Shown here in pieces: positions 21,051-28,901 of a DNA stretch of 64,000 bases; the stretch's first letter is position 1, and each line of letters opens with the position of its first letter. Position numbers and translations under genes: made by a program. This DNA is from Paenibacillus phocaeensis. GTDB taxonomy: Bacteria > Bacillota > Bacilli > Paenibacillales > Paenibacillaceae. The stretch lies in the NCBI RefSeq assembly GCF_900021165.1, contig NZ_FCOQ01000034.1, positions 62,001-126,000 on the forward strand. The letters run 5' to 3'. The notes under the pieces were generated by a model, which was given only the letters and a program-made list of their open reading frames with translations, searched no databases and had not been told where the DNA came from.

Positions 21051-21081
21051 TGAAAAGTGCGTAGAAAGTATTTTAATTTCA

Positions 21082-21246
21082 TTAGCTACTTGAAGCATTC
21101 ATACCCATCTTTCCATCCTTGCGCAAAGTTTTCACCGTAACTGTACTCAAAACTTCAGGAGGGGCTGCAAGCAACAACGCAGCTACCCACCGTTCCTTAC
21201 CATCCCTCTTCAAAAGCTCATTTAAAAAGCGATCCTTGGCTGTCAT
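21082..21246 (-). CDS. small protein coupled to radC
   Basis: A 54-residue open frame (MTAKDRFLNELLKRDGKERW, then VAALLLAAPPEV) starts with an ATG overlapping the radC stop codon (ATGA), the classic sign of translational coupling. It is basic and helical at the N terminus, and I do not recognise a family. Small genes of this kind are easily missed by length cut-offs. Confidence 0.5.
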   Translation of the reverse strand: MTAKDRFLNELLKRDGKERWVAALLLAAPPEVLSTVTVKTLRKDGKMGMNASSS

Positions 21247-21731
21247 ATCATGCCCTGCTCCTTTAAAGAAACATATCCTTCCGTTCCGATAACAACATGA
21301 TCCAGGACATCGATGCCAATTATTTCACCGGCTTGTATTAGTCTTTCGGTCAATTTCTTATCTTCAGAACTAGGAGCAGGATCACCTGAAGGGTGATTAT
21401 GCACACAAATAATGGATGCAGCTCCTTTAATGATTGCAGGTTTAAAGACTTCACGAGGATGCACGATTGCAGAATTTAACGTACCGATAGAGATAACCTC
21501 TTTAGACAAAATTCGGTTCTTTGTATTTAAAATAAGGATCATAAAATGTTCCTTATCTAATCCAACTAAATCGGTAGCCACAGCCTGAAAAACATCGGCT
21601 GGTGTATGGATATAGTGATCTTTCTCCCCCTCCATTACTTTTCGAATCAGTTCAAGCAACTTCTCAGCCTGTTTGCGTCTTCTAGGTGGCAAAGCATTCA
21701 ACTGAGATTCCATCACCATAAAATCTTTCAT
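21243..21731 (-). CDS. radC: RadC family JAB/MPN domain protein
   Basis: This 162-residue protein carries the JAMM-type metal motif HNHPSGDPAPSSED (about residues 111-124) preceded by VHPREVFKPAI. The N-terminal helix-hairpin-helix region of chromosomal RadC is absent; only a short helical segment precedes the JAB domain, as in many copies on mobile elements. The role is uncertain: DNA-repair naming is historical, and a peptidase-type fold is predicted. It is the first gene after a structured leader shared with the gene at 37435-38010. Confidence 0.85.
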   Translation of the reverse strand: MKDFMVMESQLNALPPRRRKQAEKLLELIRKVMEGEKDHYIHTPADVFQAVATDLVGLDKEHFMILILNTKNRILSKEVISIGTLNSAIVHPREVFKPAIIKGAASIICVHNHPSGDPAPSSEDKKLTERLIQAGEIIGIDVLDHVVIGTEGYVSLKEQGMI

Positions 21732-21737
21732 TTTTAC

Positions 21738-21835
21738 TCCTTCCCGTTTACCCCGAGCCGCCTTACGGCGGTGTCGGAAATAAACACCGCCGTTTAACGC
21801 CGGGCGAGAGGCGAAATTATTTATAACTATCTCGA
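21738..21835 (-). ncRNA. structured 5' leader, copy A (radC)
   Basis: The leader of radC can fold into a strong hairpin, ACGGCGGTGT with ACACCGCCGT, flanked by TTTCGCC and GGCGGC segments. The same arrangement precedes the gene at 37435-38010, where both strands of the stem have changed together (ATGGCGGTGT with ACACCGCCAT). The Shine-Dalgarno GAAGGAG follows directly. This looks like a cis-regulatory RNA, possibly translational. Confidence 0.5.
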
Positions 21836-21867
21836 ACCATAATTTACTCTGAGAACTAAAGATGCAA

Positions 21868-22227
21868 TTAGACTTTTCTCGAATCGAAACGCTTCGTTTC
21901 TTTCAACGTGCCATATTGGGACAAAGTAGCTTCATCCCAGCCGAGCTTCTTAATCGAAGTAGCCGGAAGACTAAGGAACTCCCAAGCATTCTTTCCTTCT
22001 GCTGTAATCGCTACGGCCAGTTCCTTCAAACTATCGGCTCCAAACTGCCAAGAAGTCGAAATGCTGTATCCCCAAACTTTGTCTCCTGCATGAAGCGGCC
22101 CATTATCATCAACATAAGCCTTTAAATTTTCTTTCATTTTCTTCAGCGCTGCTTCAGTACGTTCTATTTCCAGTGCCAACTCGATTGCTTTTTCCTCTGT
22201 CAACTTCTCAATTACTCCTGTAGTCAT
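21868..22227 (-). CDS. hypothetical phage-like protein
   Basis: The 119-residue protein starts with a charged coiled-coil-like helix (EKLTEEKAIELALEIERTEA) and continues with GPLHAGDKVWGYSIS. Its layout resembles small proteins next to Cas4-like nucleases and SSB genes in phages, but I cannot name a family. A GAGGAGAG site precedes the ATG. It is probably the last gene of the recombination cluster, although the MazF-region terminator at 22273-22317 separates it from the genes upstream. Confidence 0.55.
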   Translation of the reverse strand: MTTGVIEKLTEEKAIELALEIERTEAALKKMKENLKAYVDDNGPLHAGDKVWGYSISTSWQFGADSLKELAVAITAEGKNAWEFLSLPATSIKKLGWDEATLSQYGTLKETKRFDSRKV

Positions 22228-22272
22228 TTAATACACTCTCCTCATTTTTGGCCTGCTTAATAAAATAAAAAG

Positions 22273-22317
22273 AAAAAAGACGAACAAATCCCCTGAAGGA
22301 AATTGTTCGTCTTTTTT
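22273..22317 (-). terminator. bidirectional rho-independent terminator
   Basis: A perfect 15-bp stem AAAAAAGACGAACAA/TTGTTCGTCTTTTTT closes a 15-nt loop. On the minus strand it sits 12 nt after the MazF-type toxin stop and ends in a T-rich tail. Confidence 0.85.
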
Positions 22318-22328
22318 AAATTATACAG

Positions 22329-22682
22329 TCAAACAAACATTGAACTTGCTACACGCAATACACTTTCTAAATCAGTGGATTGCAATGTACCTATCTTCAC
22401 TTTTAAAAATGTCTTATGAAAAGAAGTTAGCTTAGAAACACGAATACACGAAGCGCGATCCAAGCCAGCGTCTTCCCAATAATCTATAACAACATCATAA
22501 TCATTTCGAGGACGCGCACTGGTGATCGGCGCTAAAATAATAACATCGTCCGATTCATTTAGCATATCGTTTGAAATGATAATTACAGGTCTCATTTTAT
22601 ATTGAGTTGGATCTTCATAGTACGAAAACTTAGCCACCCAAATATCTCCACGACAATACCTAGTCCCGATACTTCTCGTCAT
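22329..22682 (-). CDS. MazF/PemK-type toxin
   Basis: This ~117-residue protein matches the PemK/MazF family of mRNA interferases. Visible blocks are YCRGDIWVAKF, MRPVIIISND and IILAPITSARP, then a strand with SKLTSFHK. These correspond to the substrate loop and the conserved arginine and serine/threonine positions. The ATG at 22682 was chosen; a start at 22688 is 6 nt earlier. It overlaps the small upstream gene by about 23 nt, as in toxin-antitoxin pairs. It probably helps stabilise the mobile element. Confidence 0.8.
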   Translation of the reverse strand: MTRSIGTRYCRGDIWVAKFSYYEDPTQYKMRPVIIISNDMLNESDDVIILAPITSARPRNDYDVVIDYWEDAGLDRASCIRVSKLTSFHKTFLKVKIGTLQSTDLESVLRVASSMFV

Positions 22683-22812
22683 AAACATCGTCCTCAGTAT
22701 TTTCAAACCACCACTCATAGCCTGGTCCTAATACAGTGACATCTTTCGGAATAGGTGCACTTTTCTTAGCAACGTTGCCCGTGTTCTCCACTGACTTTTC
22801 CTCCTTGTTCAT
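22660..22812 (-). CDS. putative antitoxin of the MazF-type toxin
   Basis: The 50-residue product (MNKEEKSVENTGNVAKKSAP and an acidic tail WWFENTEDDVYDEKY) does not look like a classic MazE with an AbrB or ribbon-helix-helix domain, but size, acidic C terminus and overlap with the toxin start fit an antitoxin. A strong GGAAGGAGG lies 7 nt before the ATG. The function is inferred from position only. Confidence 0.55.
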   Translation of the reverse strand: MNKEEKSVENTGNVAKKSAPIPKDVTVLGPGYEWWFENTEDDVYDEKYRD

Positions 22813-22886
22813 GACGATCCTCCTTCCGCTCGGTATTGTTAAGCTCATTGTAACCAAACGGAAGGAGAACATCAATGTATCAGTAA

Positions 22887-23768
22887 TTAAATGTGGCAAT
22901 CCACTACGACCAGATAGTGGTTAGGATTAGAGGATTTAATAAACGTTTCATAGTATGACTTGTTGAAATTGCGCGCTTCTTCTGGCGTTTCAGAACCCAT
23001 ACCAAACCATCCCATATCCCCTTTGGCATGCCACTCTCCATCCGGTGTAATCACCGCGTAGGTTGAAAAACTCAACATTTCACGAATATAAGATTGCTTA
23101 TCTCCGTATCTTTCAAAGATATATTCCGGACGGTAAAGGCTTTTTCCAGCCAGCATTTCTTCCCAAGCTTTAGTTGCCTCAGCCACCATAATTTCGAATT
23201 TTGGTGCAAGAGATGCTGGTACTTGATACCCCTCAACCTCTACGGTGAGGCCCTCATGATCGGTTTGCTCAATAAAGAAGATATCCTTAATTTGAGCAGC
23301 ATCCGCTCGTTCTCCCGACTTCAGCAAAAGTGAACCTGACCATCTGCCACCAATGGAATACCAGTCCCATTTAGCATTAGGATTCTCCCAGTAACCGTAC
23401 TTTCCTGTTTCTTCATCACGTGATGTGTATCCTCCGTATTCGACCATGAAATCATCAAAAGAAGGATACACTTCCGTATGCCGAATCTGAACTCGTTTTA
23501 AGTGACCCGGCACTTCATATCCGATTACACTGCCACTTGGAGTTACTTTTCTGAACACCTTATCATATGGCGATACGATACGCCCGTCTTCCAATTGAAT
23601 TCGTTCTGAAGACTCATTTTCATAAATCTTGCGGTACTCTTCTTCAACATCATGAAATTCCAGATACTCTTTCGGACAATCTCCCATGTAGTTTTCTTGA
23701 TAAGGAGCCAGCAAATCCTCAACTTTATCCAATGACTCTGTAATCACCGCAACTGTAAAATGACTCAT
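22887..23768 (-). CDS. conserved phage-type protein of unknown function
   Basis: The 293-residue protein begins MSHFTVAVITESLDKVEDLL and contains APYQENYMGDCPKEYLEF and KWDWYSIGGRWSG, blocks familiar from hypothetical proteins of many tailed phages. No catalytic residues can be assigned. It has no signal peptide or membrane segment. It follows the Cas4-like nuclease by 18 nt and belongs to the same minus-strand cluster, pointing to phage-derived DNA-metabolism cargo. Confidence 0.65.
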   Translation of the reverse strand: MSHFTVAVITESLDKVEDLLAPYQENYMGDCPKEYLEFHDVEEEYRKIYENESSERIQLEDGRIVSPYDKVFRKVTPSGSVIGYEVPGHLKRVQIRHTEVYPSFDDFMVEYGGYTSRDEETGKYGYWENPNAKWDWYSIGGRWSGSLLLKSGERADAAQIKDIFFIEQTDHEGLTVEVEGYQVPASLAPKFEIMVAEATKAWEEMLAGKSLYRPEYIFERYGDKQSYIREMLSFSTYAVITPDGEWHAKGDMGWFGMGSETPEEARNFNKSYYETFIKSSNPNHYLVVVDCHI

Positions 23769-23786
23769 TTATATCATCCTCTCAAC

Positions 23787-24467
23787 TTAATTCTTCGAAT
23801 TTTGATAACACTCCAGCACAAACGGACAATGCTTACATTGGCTGCCTGGAGTAGGCGGAAACAAAGAAGAAGCCATATCCGGGAATGATTCCAGACAAGA
23901 CTTCTTCATTTCAATTTCTTCCGCCAAACCACGCGCCCATTCTCTAGCTTCATTGGCATCAGACTCGTTATATACAAACGATTCTGCTTTCCTGAAGCGT
24001 AGAAAGTACAATGTCCCCATGACTTGCCGGAGTCCTCTCATTTTCATAATTGCCCAAGCATATAATGCAAGCTGCCTTGTATCATTTGCTCGGTACGGCC
24101 GCCAATTCGATTTCCAATCCCAAAATCGTTCCTCTTCCAGAAGATCAATGTAGCCTTGAAGTTGAATACCGTCTCCAAGTGGAAGTACAAAATGAACTTC
24201 CGTTTGTCCCCTGACTTCCGGAGCACGCTGCACCAATGAAGCAATCTCTTCATAAGTCACTTCGGGATGAAAATCTGATTCAATAATTGCCTCTATAATG
24301 GCTTCATGCTCAGATACTCCATTGATCTTTAGCTCAATCGCTTTATGAACTGCTTTTCCAAGAGCTAGTGGTTTAGTAACTGGCTCTTTTTTACCTAAAA
24401 TGTACTTTTGGTAAAATCGATAAGGGCAAGTTTCATAAAGCGAGAGCCGGGAATAAGAGTACAGCAT
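23787..24467 (-). CDS. Cas4/RecB-like PD-(D/E)XK nuclease
   Basis: This 226-residue nuclease has an N-terminal YSRLSLYETCPYRFYQKY (first Fe-S cysteine and an arginine-rich helix), the PD-(D/E)xK core GYIDLLEEERFWDWKSN (Asp, then Asp and Lys) and a C-terminal cysteine cluster CKHCPFVLEC. Four cysteines suggest an iron-sulfur cluster, as in AddB/Cas4-type exonucleases. The start overlaps the ssb stop (TAATG), so it is coupled to ssb. With the neighbouring annealing protein it could supply end-resection activity for single-strand-annealing recombination. Confidence 0.82.
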   Translation of the reverse strand: MLYSYSRLSLYETCPYRFYQKYILGKKEPVTKPLALGKAVHKAIELKINGVSEHEAIIEAIIESDFHPEVTYEEIASLVQRAPEVRGQTEVHFVLPLGDGIQLQGYIDLLEEERFWDWKSNWRPYRANDTRQLALYAWAIMKMRGLRQVMGTLYFLRFRKAESFVYNESDANEAREWARGLAEEIEMKKSCLESFPDMASSLFPPTPGSQCKHCPFVLECYQNSKN

Positions 24468-24898
24468 TAGAATGGCAAATCGTCATCAGAGATGTTCCAT
24501 CCATCTCCGGCTGAATTGGTCCCTTGATTATTTGTCGAATTTTGACGACCATTACCGGTTTGAGAAGTCCCGTTAGATGTGTTAGTAAGGAATTGAACAT
24601 ACTGTCCAACCACCTCCGTTACATATACACGACGGCCTTCATTGTTCTCATAGTTACGAACCTGAATTCGGCCCGTAATTGCAACCTGGTGGCCTTTCTT
24701 CACATAGTTAGCTACATTTTCAGCGACTGCCTTCCATACTACAACAGGAATGAAGTCTGCTTCGCGTTCTCCATTTTGATTCGTGAAGGGACGATCTACA
24801 GCCAATGTGAATTGTGCCACTGCTACACCAGAAGGTGTATAACGTAGCTCAGGGTCCTTTGTCAGTCTTCCGATTAATACCGCTTGGTTCAAGCTCAT
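24467..24898 (-). CDS. ssb: single-stranded DNA-binding protein
   Basis: This 143-residue SSB has an N-terminal OB fold ([20 protein letters not shown], then [13 protein letters not shown]) and a Gln/Asn/Gly-rich linker ending in the acidic tip DDDLPF, which recruits repair and replication partners. It is an extra copy carried by the mobile element. It overlaps the preceding CHC2 gene by 4 nt and the following nuclease gene by 1 nt. Confidence 0.95.
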   Translation of the reverse strand: MSLNQAVLIGRLTKDPELRYTPSGVAVAQFTLAVDRPFTNQNGEREADFIPVVVWKAVAENVANYVKKGHQVAITGRIQVRNYENNEGRRVYVTEVVGQYVQFLTNTSNGTSQTGNGRQNSTNNQGTNSAGDGWNISDDDLPF

Positions 24899-25575
24899 CT
24901 TTTATCCTCCGTCTTCATGCCTGCCCTTTCAGGTTCAGGACTTACAGATTTAAAATTGCAGACAGATCTTTCAGCGTCTTCCGTCCACTTAGGACGTACT
25001 GAACAAGAATAAATTTGGAGCACATCGTCCAATAAGGGAGCTTCAATTTCTTTCTCGCGTTGTCGGATACGCTCAATGTACTTTTGATATTTAAAGTTCT
25101 TTATCCCGATGATCAGCCAGAGATAAGCGCCTTGCCGTTCTGTTTCCAGAAACTCATTCCACTGCTCCCAAAGAAGATCCATAGAACGCATGTAATAGGC
25201 AAAATCTCTTTCTCTCATTAGCTTCCAATTAGGCTCTTTGCCTCCTGTGTGTTGCCTCAATAACTTTCGTTGATTTCGGCTGAGTCGTTCAGCTGGATGC
25301 ACAATTTTCCGCTTACGATATCTCTGCCGGACCTGTTCTTCCGGAACTCCCTCCAAAAGAGAAATAAAGCGAAGTACTCCCCCACTCTCCCCACAAAACC
25401 AACATTTGAACACCTGGTCTTTGGTGTTGAGAGAAAGGTAGTATCTTCGCTTTTTTCCCGGTTTAGAATCCTCATGGCAAAATGGACATTTACAGAGAAC
25501 TTCCTCCCTCGATTGAGAGGAAGGCTTAATAATAAGTCCGTTCTGGTCTGCAACGTCCAGAATGTCAGGAAGCAT
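24895..25575 (-). CDS. CHC2-type zinc-finger (primase N-domain) protein
   Basis: The 226-residue protein has a DnaG-like CHC2 zinc ribbon: [13 protein letters not shown] followed about 20 residues later by [11 protein letters not shown] (residues about 28-65). No TOPRIM catalytic domain follows; the rest is basic and helical ([14 protein letters not shown]). It may therefore recognise template for another primase rather than make primers itself. It overlaps ssb by 4 nt and the upstream gene by 11 nt. Confidence 0.75.
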   Translation of the reverse strand: MLPDILDVADQNGLIIKPSSQSREEVLCKCPFCHEDSKPGKKRRYYLSLNTKDQVFKCWFCGESGGVLRFISLLEGVPEEQVRQRYRKRKIVHPAERLSRNQRKLLRQHTGGKEPNWKLMRERDFAYYMRSMDLLWEQWNEFLETERQGAYLWLIIGIKNFKYQKYIERIRQREKEIEAPLLDDVLQIYSCSVRPKWTEDAERSVCNFKSVSPEPERAGMKTEDKR

Positions 25576-25891
25576 GGTCGATCACTGCCCTTAATTGTTC
25601 TTCTTGGCTAGGTGGAAGTTGTATCTGCTCCCACTCCGACGAAAGAACAATTTTGCGCGTAACCGTGTGAATCTGCTTTTTAGGTTCCCACCACTGCCAA
25701 CGCTCGTAAGCTTCCGCAGCCATTTGAACATGCTTGCATTGCTTGTGTCCAAAATGACATGCAGGGCAGTCATGCGTAATAATCAAATCGTTGTAATGAG
25801 GCTCCACTTTCACGAGATACACACCGTTTTGCTTACTGGATGGGAACGCACAGATTAGCGCCTTCCCATCCGTAAAGGTCGTCAGACTCAT
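25565..25891 (-). CDS. SWIM-like zinc-finger protein
   Basis: The 108-residue protein contains CPACHFGHKQCKHV, close to a SWIM-type zinc-binding pattern, followed by a tryptophan-rich helix (YERWQWWEPKK). It may bind nucleic acid or protein partners. It overlaps the RecT-like gene by 4 nt and the CHC2 gene by 11 nt, so these are translated as a unit. No precise family can be assigned. Confidence 0.55.
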   Translation of the reverse strand: MSLTTFTDGKALICAFPSSKQNGVYLVKVEPHYNDLIITHDCPACHFGHKQCKHVQMAAEAYERWQWWEPKKQIHTVTRKIVLSSEWEQIQLPPSQEEQLRAVIDHAS

Positions 25892-26799
25892 GCAGCTTCA
25901 CCTACTAACTGAATCGATTTCACAATTTTGAAGCCATTGCTCATTTCAAAATCAATTTTAAATTGCGTATTGTTTGAAATCGCATTGACCTGATCAAGCG
26001 TTTCTGCTGTATTAGCAAGCACAATGGATTCTTCACCAGTACCCACATTGACTACTTTCAACTTGGCGAATGTTACTCCACCCGGAGAGGTTCCTGTTGC
26101 CATATCCAGCATCTTGTATACTTCTCCTGAGTTCTTTTGATTCAAGCTTGAAGGCATTCCACCCGAATTATTTTTCTTACCTTTATTTTCAATAGTCTTT
26201 GAATCAGGATTGGACGGAGCGCTATCAGAAGACGACTTTTTCTGAATTTGATTGTTCGTTTGAGCAAGCTCACCCACTTCAATCCGTTCAGCACCTTCAA
26301 TGGTTTCAATCTCACTTTCGTCCATCATTCCAAGGCCGGATAGTGACAGAGTTACCCGCCGCTTCGCTTTTGTTTCTGCTTTCATAATGGCATTAGCAAG
26401 TTCGTCTGCTGTCAAAGGGAGAATATTTCCTGTAGGGACTTTGCATCTACGCATCTCGTCCCAGATCTTCTCCTCTTTCATTAAGGAAACAGCACCTATG
26501 GATTCATCAGCACGACCGTCTTGAGTCGTTCCACGAGCTGTCACACAGTAAACATCACCAATGCGTTCACGGCTGGTTATTGTGATACTGATTTTGTGAA
26601 TTTTACGAAGCTGATCCGTAGCATCGCGCTTAGCATAAAGCACTAACTTTCCATCCAGTTTCAGATAATCAAACGGCTTGGTGAGGGGATTAAGTCCAAC
26701 GCTCTCACAAACTTTCGTGTAGTAGATCAAACGTTCCTCAGGTTTCAATGAAGAAAGATCACCTTGAACTACTACCTTTTCCATAATCGACAAGTCCAT
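25888..26799 (-). CDS. putative single-strand annealing protein (RecT/Red-beta-like)
   Basis: The N-terminal ~180 residues contain YYTKVCESVGLNPLTKPFDY and DGKLVLYAKRDATDQL, a layout resembling the core of RecT/Red-beta annealing proteins (CxxxGLNP, then a beta strand and helix). The helix EKAEAKRR-like segment reads MKAETKAKRRVTLSL. A Ser/Asn-rich linker and a C-terminal domain follow (303 residues in all). Context supports recombination: coupled downstream genes encode a primase finger, SSB and a Cas4-like nuclease. The assignment rests on motif resemblance and should be treated as tentative. Confidence 0.5.
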   Translation of the reverse strand: MDLSIMEKVVVQGDLSSLKPEERLIYYTKVCESVGLNPLTKPFDYLKLDGKLVLYAKRDATDQLRKIHKISITITSRERIGDVYCVTARGTTQDGRADESIGAVSLMKEEKIWDEMRRCKVPTGNILPLTADELANAIMKAETKAKRRVTLSLSGLGMMDESEIETIEGAERIEVGELAQTNNQIQKKSSSDSAPSNPDSKTIENKGKKNNSGGMPSSLNQKNSGEVYKMLDMATGTSPGGVTFAKLKVVNVGTGEESIVLANTAETLDQVNAISNNTQFKIDFEMSNGFKIVKSIQLVGEAA

Positions 26800-26861
26800 T
26801 TTTTAACCTCCACCCGTCAATTGACGCCTGTGCTGTTTATACCCGCACAGAAAGGTAAAAT

Positions 26862-26894
26862 AAAAAACGTCCTTCCTCTATCAGGAACTACGTT
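26862..26894 (-). terminator. hairpin upstream of the recombination cluster
   Basis: An interrupted stem, AACG-TTCC with GGAA-CGTT, is followed on the minus strand by TTTTTTATTTT. It would end transcripts coming from the gene at 27083-27394, so the recombination cluster probably has its own promoter between here and 26800. Confidence 0.5.
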
Positions 26895-27082
26895 TGTTCA
26901 CCATTTTTACTGTTGTTTGCTTCAATCTACATGGGTATTTTAAGGATCACGACAGTGTCATGAAGTTGATTTACTGTCAGAAAGGGATGTCCTAATATTC
27001 CGCCCCTCCTGCCGTTCATTTGCTTTTTGGTAATTCCCCCGCTTACTCAATATGCTATTGGAAAATGGGAATCTGATTTTTA

Positions 27083-27394
27083 TTAAAGTGTATAGCTCTT
27101 CACAAGCTCATCCAGATCACTCCAGATTTGTTGGAGCCTCACTTTGAGCATTCCATCTGTTTCGACACAGGCGTCATCCAATAACGATAGAGCCTCCTCA
27201 AGCATCCCTTTAACTCGGTCAAAGGCTTCTGCTTCAGCCTGAATAAGACTTTGCTCTAAAGAGCTATGCTCATTTCTGGATTTCTCCCACATTAGCTTCA
27301 ACTTCGTCCATTCGCTCTCATTAGGCAGAACCAGCTTATGACGTGAAACTAATGAATCTTGCCGCTTGCCCTTTTTAAACCAGTGTTTAAACAC
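27083..27394 (-). CDS. hypothetical small coiled-coil protein
   Basis: The 103-residue product (GTG start, AAAGGGTGATC ahead) has a basic N terminus (MFKHWFKKGKRQD) and a long helical, heptad-like middle and end (LEQSLIQAEAEAFDRVKGML). No family is recognised. It follows the terminator of structured RNA copy 1 by about 30 nt. The 27019-26895 stretch beyond its stop holds no convincing gene. Confidence 0.5.
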   Translation of the reverse strand: MFKHWFKKGKRQDSLVSRHKLVLPNESEWTKLKLMWEKSRNEHSSLEQSLIQAEAEAFDRVKGMLEEALSLLDDACVETDGMLKVRLQQIWSDLDELVKSYTL

Positions 27395-27423
27395 GCTTCG
27401 ATCACCCTTTCATTTTTTTGAGA

Positions 27424-27475
27424 AAATAAAAAAAGCCGATCTCTGCACAGAATAATCCATGCAAAAATCGGCTTT
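27424..27475 (-). terminator. terminator of structured RNA copy 1
   Basis: A 9-bp stem AAAGCCGAT/ATCGGCTTT (27432-27440 with 27467-27475) contains an inner covarying hairpin and is followed on the minus strand by a long T run. The sequence is shared with copy 2. Confidence 0.85.
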
Positions 27476-27703
27476 AATTCACATTATCAGTACATTAAAT
27501 TACACATGCGCGTGCGGCTGAAGCTTTATCAGAGCCTTTCGGTACTCTTCTTCCCTTGTTCTCAGCACAGGAGATGTCGGGTTATTTGCTTTATCCTACT
27601 TTATCCTCAGCTATAAAGCTTTGTAGGGGAGGTACAACAATTATCGCCTATACAGGCAACTCTTCTCTCCGGCAAATGGGAGTGTAGAGGTAAATATAAT
27701 TAC
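27425..27703 (-). ncRNA. structured RNA of unknown class, copy 1
   Basis: A ~280-nt independent transcription unit lies between recA and the next gene. Predicted order 5' to 3': nested stems CTCT/AGAG and CTCC/GGAG; hairpin GCCTGTATAGGC; CCTC/GAGG enclosing a small hairpin while CCTAC pairs with a downstream GTAGG (an H-type pseudoknot); CCC/GGG; then a GAAA-capped stem AGAGTACCGAAAGGCTCT; and finally the terminator. The second copy at 38903-39186 preserves all of these with compensating changes. It might be a raiA-motif-like RNA, but I cannot confirm that by eye. Confidence 0.7.
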
Positions 27704-27709
27704 AGGAAT

Positions 27710-27738
27710 ATTATAGCATTGTGATTTTCGAAATGCAA
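27710..27738 (-). promoter_or_regulatory. promoter of structured RNA copy 1
   Basis: On the minus strand, TTGCAT (27738-27733) and TATAAT (27715-27710) are exactly 17 nt apart, with an extended TGC just before the -10 box. The same spacing and extended -10 occur at copy 2. Confidence 0.75.
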
Positions 27739-27753
27739 TCATACGTTCTCATA

Positions 27754-28794
27754 CTATCCAGCTGCAATTTCCTGATCTTCATCTTCTTTCAGTACCGGTT
27801 TCAGTTCTACCTCAGATCCGCGGATCTCACTGTCGATTTTGAAAGCTACCTCCGGATGCTCCTTTAAAAACTGCTTGGCATTCTCCCTGCCTTGCCCTAA
27901 ACGATCACCGGCATAAGAAAACCACGAGCCTGACTTTTCAATCACATTCAGTTCAACTCCGAGATCAAGAAGGGTTGCTTCTTTCGAAATGCCTTCACCA
28001 TACATCATATCAACCTCAATTTGCTTAAACGGCGGTGCAACCTTATTCTTAACGACCTTAATACGAGTCCGGCTCCCCACCGTCTCATTACCTAATTTGA
28101 TTGTCTCCATACGACGTACATCAAGACGAACCGATGAATAGAATTTCAACGCACGGCCCCCAGGAGTTACTTCCGGACTTCCAAAGGATACACCGACTTT
28201 CTCCCGGAGTTGATTAATAAAAATAGCGATCGTCTTGGATTTACTAAGCGAACCGGATAATTTTCGCATCGCTTGAGACATGAGCCGGGCTTGAAGTCCT
28301 ACATGAGAATCCCCCATCTCTCCCTCGATCTCTGCTTTAGGAACAAGGGCCGCTACGGAATCAACAACCAAAATTTCTACCGCTCCGGTTCGTACTAAGG
28401 CATCTGCAATTTCCAGCGCCTGTTCACCGGTATCGGGCTGGGACAACAGTAATTCATCAATGTTTACGCCTAAATTCTTAGCGTAAAGAGGATCAAGTGC
28501 ATGTTCCGCGTCAATGAAGGCAGCTTGTCCGCCCAGCTTCTGAACCTCTGCAATTGCATGAAGCGCCACTGTTGTTTTACCGGAGGATTCTGGACCATAA
28601 ACCTCAATAATTCGTCCTCTTGGAAAACCTCCTACACCTAAAGCTATATCAAGAGCAAGATTGCCGCTCGAAACGGTTTCAACTTGGACATGGGACGCCT
28701 CCCCTAATTTCATGACAGCCCCTTTCCCATAAGACTTCTCAATTTCCTTTAAAGCCTTTTCTAGTGCCGCATGTCTGTTTTCTTGGTTGTCCAT
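27754..28794 (-). CDS. recA: RecA recombinase (element-borne copy)
   Basis: This 346-residue RecA is full length, with Walker [10 protein letters not shown] (about 66-74), [19 protein letters not shown] (Walker B and loop L1), loop L2 ([21 protein letters not shown]) and an acidic C-terminal tail. It catalyses strand exchange and stimulates LexA cleavage. It lies inside the mobile element rather than in the usual chromosomal context, so it is probably a second recA. Two LexA-like boxes precede it, indicating damage induction. Structured RNA copy 1 starts about 50 nt after its stop. Confidence 0.95.
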   Translation of the reverse strand: MDNQENRHAALEKALKEIEKSYGKGAVMKLGEASHVQVETVSSGNLALDIALGVGGFPRGRIIEVYGPESSGKTTVALHAIAEVQKLGGQAAFIDAEHALDPLYAKNLGVNIDELLLSQPDTGEQALEIADALVRTGAVEILVVDSVAALVPKAEIEGEMGDSHVGLQARLMSQAMRKLSGSLSKSKTIAIFINQLREKVGVSFGSPEVTPGGRALKFYSSVRLDVRRMETIKLGNETVGSRTRIKVVKNKVAPPFKQIEVDMMYGEGISKEATLLDLGVELNVIEKSGSWFSYAGDRLGQGRENAKQFLKEHPEVAFKIDSEIRGSEVELKPVLKEDEDQEIAAG

Positions 28795-28818
28795 AGTCTA
28801 AAACTCCCTCCTATAATG

Positions 28819-28866
28819 CGAATGTATGTTCCTACTTATAGGAACAATTTACCATACATATGTTCG
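28819..28866 (-). promoter_or_regulatory. paired LexA/DinR-like boxes before recA
   Basis: Two sites resemble the Gram-positive LexA box CGAACN4GTTCG: CGAACATATGTATG (28866-28853) and GGAACATACATTCG (28832-28819), each with one or two mismatches. A TATAAG -10-like element lies between them. LexA binding here would give SOS control of the element's recA. Confidence 0.6.
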
Positions 28867-28901
28867 CATTTCAATAGGGAAGGAGAATTTTACCAAGACA
28901 T

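Noticed and set aside
26927-27019. A 30-codon minus-strand frame beginning MNGRRGG in the gap before the recombination cluster.
   Set aside because: No ribosome-binding site and no resemblance to known peptides; kept out for lack of support.
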